Positions 8,896-18,459 of a stretch of DNA of 64,000 bases are shown one piece after another. The position numbers and the translations under genes were made by a program. Positions within the stretch are counted from its first letter, which is position 1; the number at the start of each line of letters is the position of its first letter. This DNA is from GCA-2731375 sp964344935 (lineage in GTDB: Bacteria; Pseudomonadota; Alphaproteobacteria; GCA-2731375). The stretch is taken from contig CAYFPL010000003.1 of assembly GCA_964344935.1 (NCBI GenBank), positions 310,001 to 374,000 of the forward strand. The letters run 5' to 3'. Under the pieces are notes generated by a model. The model was not told the DNA's origin. It made no database searches and worked only from the letters and a program-made list of their open reading frames with translations.

Positions 8896-10749
8896 ATGCC
8901 TCGATATCGCTCCCACCGCACTACCCAAGGCACACAGGCAGCCGCTGCGCGGGCCTTATGGCGGGCCACGGGCACCCAGGAAAAGGATATGGCCAAGCCG
9001 ATCGTGGCGATCGCCAACTCCTTCACCCAGTTCGTGCCGGGGCATGTGCACCTCAAAGACCTAGGCCAAATGGTCGCCCGCGAGGTGGAGAAGGCCGGCG
9101 CCAACGCCAAGGAATTCAACACCATCGCCGTGGACGACGGTATCGCCATGGGCCATGACGGCATGCTCTACAGCCTGCCCAGCCGCGAATTGATCGCCGA
9201 TGCCGTGGAATACATGGTGGAGGCCCATTGCGCCGATGCCCTGGTCTGCATATCAAACTGCGACAAGATCACGCCGGGCATGCTGATGGCGGCCATGCGC
9301 CTCAATATCCCGACCATTTTCGTATCGGGCGGGCCCATGGAGGCGGGCAAGGCCGGGGCAGAGCGGGGTTCGGAACTGGACCTTGTCGACGCCCTTGTGG
9401 CCAGTGCCGATCCCAATACCACGCCAGAGCAGCTTTTGGAGATGGAGCGCAACGCCTGTCCGACCTGCGGCAGTTGTTCCGGCATGTTCACCGCCAACTC
9501 CATGAACTGCCTGGCCGAGGCTCTGGGTCTCGCCTTGCCTGGCAATGGCAGCCTTTTGGCCTCACACGCCCGGCGCAAGGAATTGTTCCTACAGGCGGGC
9601 CGGCAGATCGTGGAGATGACGAAACGCTATTACGAACTGGACGAGGATATCGTCCTGCCGCGCAATATCGCCAACTGGGATGCCTTCCAGAACGCCATGG
9701 CCCTGGATATCGCCATGGGTGGGTCCACCAATACCGTGCTGCATCTGCTCGCCATCGCCTACGAGGGCGAGGTGGACTTTGATATGGCGGCCATGGACGA
9801 GCTCTCCCGCCGGGTGCCGAACATCTGCAAGGTCTCGCCTTCCGTACCCTACTACCACATGGAGGATGTGCACCGGGCCGGCGGCATACTCGCCATCATG
9901 GGCGAACTGGCCCGGGGCGATCTGTTGAACCTGGATGTCTACAACGTCTCTGGCGATACCCTGGGGGAAACCCTGGAGATGTGGGACGTGCGCCGCACCA
10001 GTTCCGACGAGGTGAAGAACTTCTACCGCGCCGCGCCTGGCCGCATCCGTTCCATCGCCGCCTTCGGTCAGGAGACCTATTACGACGATCTGGACCTGGA
10101 CCGGGAGGATGGCTGCATCCGCGACTTGGAACATGCCTATTCCGCCGACGGCGGGCTGGCGGTGCTGACCGGCAATCTGGCCGAGGATGGCTGCATCGTG
10201 AAGACGGCCGGCGTCGATGAAAACATCCTGAAGTTCAAAGGCCCGGCTGTGGTCTTCGACAGCCAGGATGCCGCCGCCGACGGCATCATGGACGGCCAGG
10301 TGAAATCCGGCGACGTGGTGGTGATCCGCTATGAAGGCCCCCGCGGCGGCCCCGGCATGCAGGAAATGCTGGTGCCTACATCCCGCTTGAAGTCGGTCGG
10401 CCTGGGCAAGGAATGCGCCCTGATCACCGACGGCCGGTTCTCCGGCGCCACCTCCGGCCTGTCCCTGGGACATATTTCCCCGGAAGCGGCGGAAGGCGGC
10501 CTGATCGCCCTGGTCGAGAATGGCGACGAGGTGGAAATCGATATTCCCGAAAGGCGCCTGCAGTTGAACATTGACCCGCAGGAGATCGAACGCCGCCACC
10601 AGGCCATGAGCGCCCGGGAGGACGGCGGTTGGAAGCCGGAAGCCCGGGACCGCCACGTATCCCGCGCGCTGCGTGCCTATGCGGCCCTGGCTCGCAGTGC
10701 CGCCTATGGCGCCGTGCGGGACCCCGGGCTGGTCGAGGGAAAGAAGTAA
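8896..10749 (+). CDS. ilvD: Dihydroxy-acid dehydratase
   Basis: A complete 617-residue IlvD, the same size as the E. coli enzyme. It converts 2,3-dihydroxy-isovalerate to 2-oxoisovalerate (and the isoleucine analogue) in branched-chain amino acid synthesis. The iron-sulfur cysteines are visible in ISNCDKITPGML and CPTCGSCSGMFTANSMNC; the latter and the following NGSLL match the E. coli [4Fe-4S] type closely. AGAGGAAG precedes the ATG at a normal distance. It lies about 100 bases after the molybdenum hydroxylase gene and one base before mmsA, an unusual biosynthetic-catabolic pairing on valine carbon. Confidence 0.97.
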   Translation: MPRYRSHRTTQGTQAAAARALWRATGTQEKDMAKPIVAIANSFTQFVPGHVHLKDLGQMVAREVEKAGANAKEFNTIAVDDGIAMGHDGMLYSLPSRELIADAVEYMVEAHCADALVCISNCDKITPGMLMAAMRLNIPTIFVSGGPMEAGKAGAERGSELDLVDALVASADPNTTPEQLLEMERNACPTCGSCSGMFTANSMNCLAEALGLALPGNGSLLASHARRKELFLQAGRQIVEMTKRYYELDEDIVLPRNIANWDAFQNAMALDIAMGGSTNTVLHLLAIAYEGEVDFDMAAMDELSRRVPNICKVSPSVPYYHMEDVHRAGGILAIMGELARGDLLNLDVYNVSGDTLGETLEMWDVRRTSSDEVKNFYRAAPGRIRSIAAFGQETYYDDLDLDREDGCIRDLEHAYSADGGLAVLTGNLAEDGCIVKTAGVDENILKFKGPAVVFDSQDAAADGIMDGQVKSGDVVVIRYEGPRGGPGMQEMLVPTSRLKSVGLGKECALITDGRFSGATSGLSLGHISPEAAEGGLIALVENGDEVEIDIPERRLQLNIDPQEIERRHQAMSAREDGGWKPEARDRHVSRALRAYAALARSAAYGAVRDPGLVEGKK

Positions 10750-10750
10750 G

Positions 10751-12253
<1,503 letters not shown>

Positions 12254-12270
12254 ACAGGGTTCTCTTTCGC

Positions 12271-13419
12271 GTGGAGGACAACGAGCCGCTTGCACGCTAC
12301 CGTGCCCTGCGCCGGAGTGGCGAATTACAGCCCGACCCAGCCCAGGAGCTGGCGGTGGAAAAGCTGCAGATGCTGCATCACCGCCTTGCCCAATACCGGC
12401 CGGACCAGGGCCAGGGCTGGAAGCAGTTTCTTTTCGGCCGCACCCAGAAGGAGCCCGCGCCCGAAGGCTTATACATCTATGGCGATGTGGGCCGTGGCAA
12501 ATCCATGTTGATGGATCTGTTTTTTGACGGCGCCCCCATCGAAAAGAAACGCCGGGTGCATTTTCACGGATTCATGGGCGAGGTGCATGCCCGCATCGAT
12601 AAATTCCGCAAGACGCCGTCCGAGGAACGGGCCAGGAAGGGATTGGGCGATGACCCCCTGCCACCCATTGCCGCCGACATTGCTGAGGCCACCTGGCTTC
12701 TCTGTTTCGACGAGTTCGAGGTGCGCGATATTGCCGACGCCATGATCCTGGGCCGTCTGTTCGGCCGGCTGTTCGAACTGGGCGTGGTGGTCATTGCCAC
12801 CTCTAACCGGCCCCCGGACGATCTCTACAAAGGTGGGCTGAACCGGCAATTGTTCCTGCCCTTCATCAAGGAGTTGAAACAGCGCCTGGATGTGCTGTGC
12901 CTGGAAGGTCTGTTGGATTACCGCCAAGCACGCATGAGCGGCCTGCCCACCTATCACACCCCGGCGGACGAGAAAGCGGGGGCGGAACTGGATGCGGCCT
13001 TTGAACGCCTGACCGACCAGCGCCTCGGCGAGCCCACGGAGATCCAGGTCAAGGGCCGGACCCTTGTTGTGCCCCAGCAGGCCAAGGGGGTAGCGCGGTT
13101 CAGTTTCGCCGAACTCTGCGAACGGCCATTGGGCGCCCAGGACTATCTGGCCCTGACCCGGCATTTCCACACCATGATCCTAGCCGGCATTCCGCAGCTG
13201 GGTCCGGAGAAGCGAAACGAAGCGCGCCGTTTCGTCATTCTGATCGACGTGCTCTACGATAACGCCATCAAGCTGGTGGCCAGCGCGGAAACGGATGTGG
13301 ATGGCATCTATCCCGACGGTGAGGGCGGTTTCGAATTCCAGCGCACCGCCTCGCGCCTAATGGAAATGCAGTCAGCGGAATATTTCGACGCCCCGCACAG
13401 GGCCGTGGCGGAAGTTTGA
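12271..13419 (+). CDS. zapE: Cell division protein ZapE (AFG1-like ATPase)
   Basis: A 382-residue AFG1/ZapE family P-loop ATPase. Walker A reads GDVGRGKSML, Walker B reads LLCFDEFEV, and sensor 1 is in VIATSNRPPDDLYKGGLNR, a highly conserved family block. In E. coli ZapE associates with the Z-ring and affects FtsZ bundling, and mitochondrial AFG1 takes part in protein quality control. The start is GTG 12271, 17 bases after mmsA. Alphaproteobacteria often place this gene near malate or succinate metabolism genes; here it follows ilvD-mmsA. Confidence 0.94.
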   Translation: MEDNEPLARYRALRRSGELQPDPAQELAVEKLQMLHHRLAQYRPDQGQGWKQFLFGRTQKEPAPEGLYIYGDVGRGKSMLMDLFFDGAPIEKKRRVHFHGFMGEVHARIDKFRKTPSEERARKGLGDDPLPPIAADIAEATWLLCFDEFEVRDIADAMILGRLFGRLFELGVVVIATSNRPPDDLYKGGLNRQLFLPFIKELKQRLDVLCLEGLLDYRQARMSGLPTYHTPADEKAGAELDAAFERLTDQRLGEPTEIQVKGRTLVVPQQAKGVARFSFAELCERPLGAQDYLALTRHFHTMILAGIPQLGPEKRNEARRFVILIDVLYDNAIKLVASAETDVDGIYPDGEGGFEFQRTASRLMEMQSAEYFDAPHRAVAEV

Positions 13420-13435
13420 GCCCGCGTCGTGAGCG

Positions 13436-13735
13436 TCAGTATCCATGGAACAGCATATCAAGCGCATTTGTGATTTCGGCGAAATTCCCCGACAGGTTTT
13501 CAACGGGATCTCCAAGGACACCTTCCGGGACGGATGCCAAAAAGTGCGTCAACATGACAACGTCCGTTCCTTGCACCGCAAACACCGGGTTTAGACGCCG
13601 GGATGGCTTCGGAGCTTCTTCCGGCGGGATCAAGGGAACAATGACCCGGGTATTGAGCCCATCCAGCAAATCCGATTGAACGTCTAGCAGGTATCCGGTT
13701 CCATCATGATTTTGGTAGACGTCGAATTTCGCCAT
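13436..13735 (-). CDS. ccdB: CcdB-family gyrase-poison toxin
   Basis: A 99-residue CcdB. It follows the F-plasmid CcdB pattern from end to end: KFDVYQN, YLLDVQSDLLDGL, RVIVPLIP, LNPVFAVQG, LASVPEGVLGDPV and NALDMLF. The start is the ATG at 13735, which overlaps the ccdA stop by one base (TAATG); longer starts would run through ccdA. CcdB traps DNA gyrase on cleaved DNA. In F CcdB the last three residues, Trp-Gly-Ile, are needed for killing; here the protein ends His-Gly-Tyr, so toxicity is uncertain. It is convergent with zapE. Confidence 0.93.
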   Translation of the reverse strand: MAKFDVYQNHDGTGYLLDVQSDLLDGLNTRVIVPLIPPEEAPKPSRRLNPVFAVQGTDVVMLTHFLASVPEGVLGDPVENLSGNFAEITNALDMLFHGY

Positions 13736-13971
13736 TAGAATTGACGATAGCGGGCCAAAGGAAGTCCGTTGGCTTCCACCCATCGATTGGAGCTTTCAAT
13801 GGCCTCGGCATTCTCCGCCTTCCATTGCTCTGCTTTGGCGCGGGAAATTTCCTGTCTCAAGCCGGCTTCCGCAGCCTGTGAGACATTGATATTGAGCGCC
13901 CTTGCTTCTTCCAGAACCGATTGATCCAACGACAGGTTCGTAGGCTTCTTCCGGCGCTGTGTGGCGGTCAT
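13735..13971 (-). CDS. ccdA: CcdA-family antitoxin
   Basis: A 78-residue type II antitoxin. The N-terminal half (RKKPTNLSLDQSVLEEAR... NVSQAAEAGL) is a ribbon-helix-helix DNA-binding domain. The C-terminal half, ending SNRWVEANGLPLARYRQF, is the toxin-neutralising tail typical of CcdA. I prefer ATG 13971 because GAGGG lies 8 bases upstream; the ATG at 13986 would contain that ribosome site. It is first in the ccdAB operon and should repress it through the inverted repeats just upstream. Confidence 0.92.
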   Translation of the reverse strand: MTATQRRKKPTNLSLDQSVLEEARALNINVSQAAEAGLRQEISRAKAEQWKAENAEAIESSNRWVEANGLPLARYRQF

Positions 13972-13981
13972 AAAACTATCC

Positions 13982-13996
13982 CTCATAATTTATGAG
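13982..13996. repeat. Palindrome at the ccdA leader
   Basis: A perfect 7+1+7 inverted repeat, CTCATAATTTATGAG. It lies between the putative -10 of the ccdAB promoter and the ccdA ATG and overlaps the ribosome-binding region. It is a plausible extra site for CcdA-CcdB or for control of translation. Confidence 0.6.
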
Positions 13997-14001
13997 CAAA
14001 G

Positions 14002-14030
14002 AATATGCGCATAGAATTGCGCATCGTCAA
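14002..14030 (-). promoter_or_regulatory. ccdAB promoter
   Basis: On the minus strand, TTGACG (14030-14025) is followed by a 17-base spacer and CATATT (14007-14002). These match the sigma-70 -35 in 5 of 6 and -10 in 4 of 6 positions. The promoter points to ccdA, about 31 bases before its ATG. Confidence 0.65.
14005..14024. promoter_or_regulatory. Probable ccdAB operator
   Basis: An inverted repeat ATGCGCA-6-TGCGCAT fills the spacer between the -35 and -10 of the ccdAB promoter, the expected place for an autorepressor site. A third palindrome, CGTCAA-G-TTGACG at 14025-14037, covers the -35. Repression by the CcdA ribbon-helix-helix dimer is inferred from the family. Confidence 0.6.
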
Positions 14031-14054
14031 GTTGACGACCCTTATGCGCTCGAC

Positions 14055-14399
14055 TCAGCCTTGAATAGCGCCGTAGATGGTCTTCAATGCAGCCGGCTCC
14101 GCCTTCAAGCTCAGAAGCAGCCCACCTGCCATTTCACGGAGCGACCATTCCACGTGGGCGCAGCAGATACGCTCCAGCTTGACCAGTTCGTCCAGTTCCG
14201 ATTTGACCCAAGCTGTGTTTTCGAACTGGAACTCTGCCTCACCGTCCGCCAACCGGCGGGAGGTCGAATGTTCGAATAGGTTGCGCCAACGGGCGATCCT
14301 GTCGGGTTTTTCATCCTCGGTCAGGGTACAGGCGCCTAAATCAATGCTGCCGGTCTCACTTACGGGGTTCCGTTCCATCGGTCCTGTCCGCTGTTTCAT
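14055..14399 (-). CDS. Small protein of unknown function with a Cys-Cys motif
   Basis: A 114-residue soluble protein without signal peptide or membrane segment. The core reads LERICCAHVEWSL, then GLLLSLKAEP. It resembles a group of short bacterial proteins carrying LERxCCPF followed by a strand; their function is not known to me, though paired cysteines suggest metal or thiol chemistry. The start may be ATG 14399 or ATG 14378; neither has a strong ribosome site. It lies 32 bases after the DUF2332 gene on the same strand and before ccdAB. Confidence 0.6.
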   Translation of the reverse strand: MKQRTGPMERNPVSETGSIDLGACTLTEDEKPDRIARWRNLFEHSTSRRLADGEAEFQFENTAWVKSELDELVKLERICCAHVEWSLREMAGGLLLSLKAEPAALKTIYGAIQG

Positions 14400-14431
14400 G
14401 CACGCAGAATGCCTGGCACAGTATCGACCGT

Positions 14432-15394
14432 TCAGGCGATCCAGTCCAGGGATTGCCCGTGGGGTCCGGTCCAGGCCACGGGCTCGCCGTCCAGGGACAG
14501 CAGAAACCGGCCCTGCCGGCGGGGCGCAGCGAGGCGTTCTGCGATATGGGGGAACGCGCCCGGCGTTTCATTGCTGATCCAGGCCGCGCGGGATTTGCTG
14601 ACCGCTTCTGCGAAGCTGTTGCGGTCGGAGACGTCCGGCAGATAAGCCAATACCGCGGTGTGAAAGACGACCAGGGTTGCCTCCTTCGGTGCTTCGGCCA
14701 TCAACGCGTCCAGGTCAGTTAGCAAGTTGCCCTGCATGATTAGTGGTGGATCCTCTCTGGCGACGGTTATTGCAGCCTCCAGGCGGTTGGCGCGATCGTG
14801 TTGTTCGGGCCAGACCAGGGTTTGAAGCCAGGCCATGTCGTCGGCATCGTGGACGTCGAGGGGGTTGAGGTCCAGGCCCCGGCGCCAAACGATCTGCGGC
14901 AGGCCATCCGGCAGAGGCACGGGGCCATGTGCCTCGCAGGTAAAGACGGGCGGTTGGGGCGTTTCCGCCGCCGGATTGATCAGGCCCTTGCCGTAGTTGT
15001 AGGTGTATTTGTCTGGCAGCAGGCAGAGGCCGGCGGAGGCGCCCACCTCGATCAGGGCGATGGGTTGGGGCAGCCGGCATAGAAGGGGCAGCAGTACGGC
15101 GCAGCGTGCCGGTTCGTTGGTTTGGGTTGTCCGGGAGAGCATGACCCTGGCCAGGCCGTCAGGGTCTCGGCCTACCAATTCGTGCAGATGTAGGCCATCC
15201 TCTGGCACGCCGTAAAGATGGCGCACGGCGCCAAGGAACAGGTTCGGCTGCTGGCGCTCGGCGGGCAGAGCGTCGATAAATGCGAGCAGTTCGTTGCTAC
15301 CGGCGACCGCAAGCGCAAGCGCCTCGTAACAGGGCGAATGCCCCCGCGCCTCGTGGATGGCGAAGCGTTCGTAGCGCCGGGCCAGCCGCTCGAT
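14432..15394 (-). CDS. DUF2332 family protein
   Basis: The reading frame encodes a DUF2332 protein from IERLARRYERFA to the C-terminus, about 320 residues, with QPNLFLGAVRHLYG, the glycine motif IEVGASAGLCLLPD and VFHTAVLAYL. The glycine motif resembles a SAM-binding loop, so a methyltransferase role is possible but unproven. The start is odd: a perfect AGGAGG (15402-15407) overlaps the stop of the upstream acyl-CoA dehydrogenase, and the codon 7 bases after it is ATC (15394). No ATG, GTG or TTG lies between that site and the family's N-terminus; the nearest in-frame GTG is at 15505 and ATG at 15580, both inside the dehydrogenase gene. The 5' end is therefore uncertain. Confidence 0.78.
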   Translation of the reverse strand: MERLARRYERFAIHEARGHSPCYEALALAVAGSNELLAFIDALPAERQQPNLFLGAVRHLYGVPEDGLHLHELVGRDPDGLARVMLSRTTQTNEPARCAVLLPLLCRLPQPIALIEVGASAGLCLLPDKYTYNYGKGLINPAAETPQPPVFTCEAHGPVPLPDGLPQIVWRRGLDLNPLDVHDADDMAWLQTLVWPEQHDRANRLEAAITVAREDPPLIMQGNLLTDLDALMAEAPKEATLVVFHTAVLAYLPDVSDRNSFAEAVSKSRAAWISNETPGAFPHIAERLAAPRRQGRFLLSLDGEPVAWTGPHGQSLDWIA

Positions 15395-15401
15395 CGGGCC
15401 G

Positions 15402-15407
15402 CCTCCT
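15402..15407 (-). promoter_or_regulatory. Ribosome-binding site of the DUF2332 gene
   Basis: AGGAGG on the minus strand overlaps the TAG stop (15406-15408) of the acyl-CoA dehydrogenase. It is 7 bases from an in-frame ATC and far from any standard start codon, so it decides the start question for the downstream gene. Confidence 0.55.
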
Positions 15408-16590
15408 AGTAGGAGCGCGGCATGCCCAGGACGTGCTGGGCGACGAAGGCCAGGATCAGGTTGGTGGAGATCGGCGCCGTCTTGTAGAGCCGGGCCTCCC
15501 GCCACTTCCTCTCGATATCGTACTCCTTGGCGAAGGCGAAGCCGCCGTAGGTCTGCATGCAGGTATCCGCCAACTCCCAAGCCGCCTCCGAAGCCAGCAT
15601 TTTGGCCATGTTTGCTTCCGCGCCGCAGGGCTGGCCGGCATCGAACAGGGCCGCCGCCTGGCGTATCATCAATTCCGCGGCCTTTAGCGAGGCATAGTGC
15701 CGGGCGATGGGGAATTGGATTCCCTGGTTGGCACCGATCGGGGCGCCGAAAACCTCCCGTTCATTGGCATAGGCAACGGCTTTTTCCGTGAACCAGCGGC
15801 CATCGCCAAGGGACTCGGAGGCGACCAGCACTCGCTCGGCATTCATGCCGTCAAGGATATAGCGGAAGCCCTTGCCCTCCTCGCCGATCAGATTTTCCAC
15901 CGGCACCTTCAGGTCGTCGAAGAACACCGCATTGGTGTTGTGGTTGACCATGGTGGGAATGCCTTGGATTTCCATGCCATTGCCAACCGCCTCGCGCATA
16001 TCCACCAGAATTGTGGAGATGCCGTCGGTGCGCTTCGCCACTTCATCCAATGGCGTGGTGCGAGCCAACAGCAGCATCAGGTCGGATTGTTTGGCCCGAG
16101 AGGTCCAGATCTTCTGGCCATTGACCACATAGTGATCGCCCTGTCGTACCGCACGCGTTTTCAGTTGTGTGGTGTCGGTGCCCGATGTGGGTTCCGAGAC
16201 GCCGAACGCCTGCAGGCGCACACTGCCGTCGGCAATGCCGGGCAGATATTTGCGCTTCTGCTCTTCGCTGCCATGGCGCAGAACCGTGCCCATGATGTAC
16301 ATCTGCGCATGACAGGCCGCGGCCGAGCAGCCATTGGCATGGATTTCTTCCAGGATTACCGAGCCGGCCCGGATCGGCAGGCCGGCACCGCCATATTCTT
16401 CCGGTATCAGAGCGCCCAGATAGCCAGCTTCCGTCATCGCATTGACGAATTCCGTGGGGTACTCGGCGATTTCATCCTTCTCCCGCCAGTATTCCAGGGG
16501 ATAGTCGGCGCAAACCTTTTGCACCCCGTCGCGAATATCCTGGTAATCGGGACCCAGGTCCATCTGGGTCAATCCGTTGCCGTCGGTCAT
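15406..16590 (-). CDS. Acyl-CoA dehydrogenase
   Basis: A 394-residue flavoprotein of the acyl-CoA dehydrogenase family. It shows the FAD and substrate segments LQAFGVSEPTSGTDTTQL and KIWTSRA, and the C-terminal TCMQTYGGFAFAKEYDIER block. It should introduce a trans-2 double bond into an acyl-CoA and pass electrons through ETF to ETF-ubiquinone oxidoreductase, encoded at 32181-33845. It sits 20 bases after a hydratase-type crotonase, so desaturation and hydration are encoded together. The substrate is unknown. Confidence 0.93.
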   Translation of the reverse strand: MTDGNGLTQMDLGPDYQDIRDGVQKVCADYPLEYWREKDEIAEYPTEFVNAMTEAGYLGALIPEEYGGAGLPIRAGSVILEEIHANGCSAAACHAQMYIMGTVLRHGSEEQKRKYLPGIADGSVRLQAFGVSEPTSGTDTTQLKTRAVRQGDHYVVNGQKIWTSRAKQSDLMLLLARTTPLDEVAKRTDGISTILVDMREAVGNGMEIQGIPTMVNHNTNAVFFDDLKVPVENLIGEEGKGFRYILDGMNAERVLVASESLGDGRWFTEKAVAYANEREVFGAPIGANQGIQFPIARHYASLKAAELMIRQAAALFDAGQPCGAEANMAKMLASEAAWELADTCMQTYGGFAFAKEYDIERKWREARLYKTAPISTNLILAFVAQHVLGMPRSY

Positions 16591-16610
16591 CGTTTCACTC
16601 CATTGAATTC

Positions 16611-17405
16611 TTAGCGGCCGACAAAGTTGGCCTTGCGTTTCTCGTTGAAGGCCAGCACGCCTTCGCGCCGGTCCTCGGTGGGGACGAGGCGGTTATAGGC
16701 CTCTACTTCGATGCCCAGGGCCGTGGTCAGGTCTGTGCCCATGCCCAGGTTCACGGATCGCTTGGCCTGGCGCAGGGCTAGCGGGCCGTTGCCGGCCATG
16801 CGGGCGGCCGTTTCCAGTGCCGCGGGCATCAGCTCATCCGGCGCCGTGACCCGATTGACGATGCCCCAGTCCAGGCCTTCCTCGGCCGTGAACGGTGACC
16901 CGGTGTATAGGATCTCCTTGGCCCGGCGGGCGCCGGCGGCGCGGGGCAGGTTCTGGGTGCCGCCGCAGCCGGGGATGATGCCCAGGGTCACTTCGGTCAG
17001 GGCAAAGCGGGCGCCTTCCGCGGCATAAATGAAATCGGCCGCTAGGGCTAATTCGCAACCGCCGCCGAAGGCGGACCCGTTCACGGCCGCGATCACCGGT
17101 ATGGGACAGTCGATGACGTGATAGATGGCTTGTTCGAAGATGGCATGCTGCAGGCGCCATTCCTCGTCCGTCATGCCGTCCCGCTCCTTCAAATCGCCGC
17201 CGGCGCAGAACGCCTTGTCACCGGCGCCGGTGAAGATCACCGTGCGATTGTCGCCCGGGTCGAGCAAGAGTGCTGAAAACACATCCAGCATGTCCCGGCC
17301 CAACTGGGTGTTCATGGCGTTGCGCCGTTCGGGCCGGTTGATGGTGACCTGCAGGACATGGTCCTGGGGATGGTCCAGCAAAAGGGTTTCGTATTGGTCC
17401 TGCAT
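16611..17405 (-). CDS. Enoyl-CoA hydratase
   Basis: A 264-residue crotonase with both catalytic glutamates, in FGGGCELALA and LTEVTLGIIPGCGGTQNL, plus the oxyanion segment CAGGDLKERDG. It is likely to hydrate the product of the acyl-CoA dehydrogenase encoded directly downstream. It lies 10 bases after the 2-hydroxyacid dehydrogenase gene, in an operon running 18402 to about 14055. Confidence 0.92.
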   Translation of the reverse strand: MQDQYETLLLDHPQDHVLQVTINRPERRNAMNTQLGRDMLDVFSALLLDPGDNRTVIFTGAGDKAFCAGGDLKERDGMTDEEWRLQHAIFEQAIYHVIDCPIPVIAAVNGSAFGGGCELALAADFIYAAEGARFALTEVTLGIIPGCGGTQNLPRAAGARRAKEILYTGSPFTAEEGLDWGIVNRVTAPDELMPAALETAARMAGNGPLALRQAKRSVNLGMGTDLTTALGIEVEAYNRLVPTEDRREGVLAFNEKRKANFVGR

Positions 17406-17415
17406 ACGGGAATTC

Positions 17416-18402
17416 CTAACCTTGGGGCTGGGCCGGGCGGATCAGGTTGATCAGATCGCGGCCCGTCATCAGTGCTTCGATATTGTCGCTGGTCTTGGCC
17501 CAGCGGCGTTGCTGCTGCCCTTCCGACCAGCCGGAAATATGCGGCGTCATGAGCACATTGTCCAGGTCGTGAAAGGGATGTTTAGAGGGCCGAATAGCCA
17601 AATCATCCGGACTCGGATACTGATACCAGGTATCCAGAATGGCGCCGCCGATCACCCCGTCCGATAAGGCCTGGAACAGCGCGTCCTCGTCCGCGATATG
17701 GCCCCGGGCCACGTTGATGACTACGGCGGTGTCTTTCATGGCCGCCAGTTCCCCAGCCCCGATCATGCTTCGCGTGTCCTCCGTCAAGGGGCAGCAGATG
17801 ACCAGGAAATCCAGCGCCGGCAGAACCTCGCCCAATTTATCGAACCCACCCATGAAGCCCGGTTCCGGCTCCAAAAAACGGGGGTTGCGGGTCAAGGCCA
17901 TGACCTTCATATCGAAGGCCAGGGCACGGCGGGCCACGGCGCGGCCGATATTGCCATAGCCCATGCAGCCGACGGTCATGCCCGCAAGCTCGCCCCGGGT
18001 CTCGCCGCCCAGGGACGGCGTGCCGGTCCAATCGCCAGCCTTGAATGCGGTGTTCCGGCGCGCCAGGCCCACCACCCATTCCAGCATGCCGTTGAAGGTG
18101 TATTCCGCGATGGCCACTTCGTGTTCATAAACATTGCAAACGGCGGCGCCTGGCGGCACCGCATCCAGATCCACCGCGTCAAGGCCCGAGGCCGGAATCT
18201 GCAGCATTTTCAGGTTCGGCGCCGGGGGCATCTGGGCGTCATAGTTGATGCTGATCATCACCTCTGCCCAGGCCATCAGATCGGCGACGGTGGCGTCATC
18301 ATCGTCGGGCGTCATCTTGCGCAATTCCACGCGATCGCCGAAACGTTCTGGCAGCAATTCCAAGCCGCGCGCCGCGACGCCGCCATTCAACAAGACCTTC
18401 AT
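17416..18402 (-). CDS. D-2-hydroxyacid dehydrogenase-family protein with altered catalytic triad
   Basis: A 328-residue NAD(P)-dependent D-isomer-specific 2-hydroxyacid dehydrogenase homologue. The nucleotide-binding GxGxxG is MGYGNIG (148-153). The substrate-binding arginine is R233 in NVARGHI and the catalytic histidine is H288 in MTPHISG. The usual catalytic glutamate, in the DVFxxEP segment, is replaced: the aligned stretch reads DTWYQYP and the position is Tyr262. The same Trp-Tyr pattern probably marks a subfamily. It leads the acyl-CoA dehydrogenase operon and is divergent from fumC. Confidence 0.85.
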   Translation of the reverse strand: MKVLLNGGVAARGLELLPERFGDRVELRKMTPDDDDATVADLMAWAEVMISINYDAQMPPAPNLKMLQIPASGLDAVDLDAVPPGAAVCNVYEHEVAIAEYTFNGMLEWVVGLARRNTAFKAGDWTGTPSLGGETRGELAGMTVGCMGYGNIGRAVARRALAFDMKVMALTRNPRFLEPEPGFMGGFDKLGEVLPALDFLVICCPLTEDTRSMIGAGELAAMKDTAVVINVARGHIADEDALFQALSDGVIGGAILDTWYQYPSPDDLAIRPSKHPFHDLDNVLMTPHISGWSEGQQQRRWAKTSDNIEALMTGRDLINLIRPAQPQG

Positions 18403-18459
18403 GCGTGCTATCCATGTCCTTCGTTGTGATCACCGCCAATGATGGAGGCTTACGGGCCA

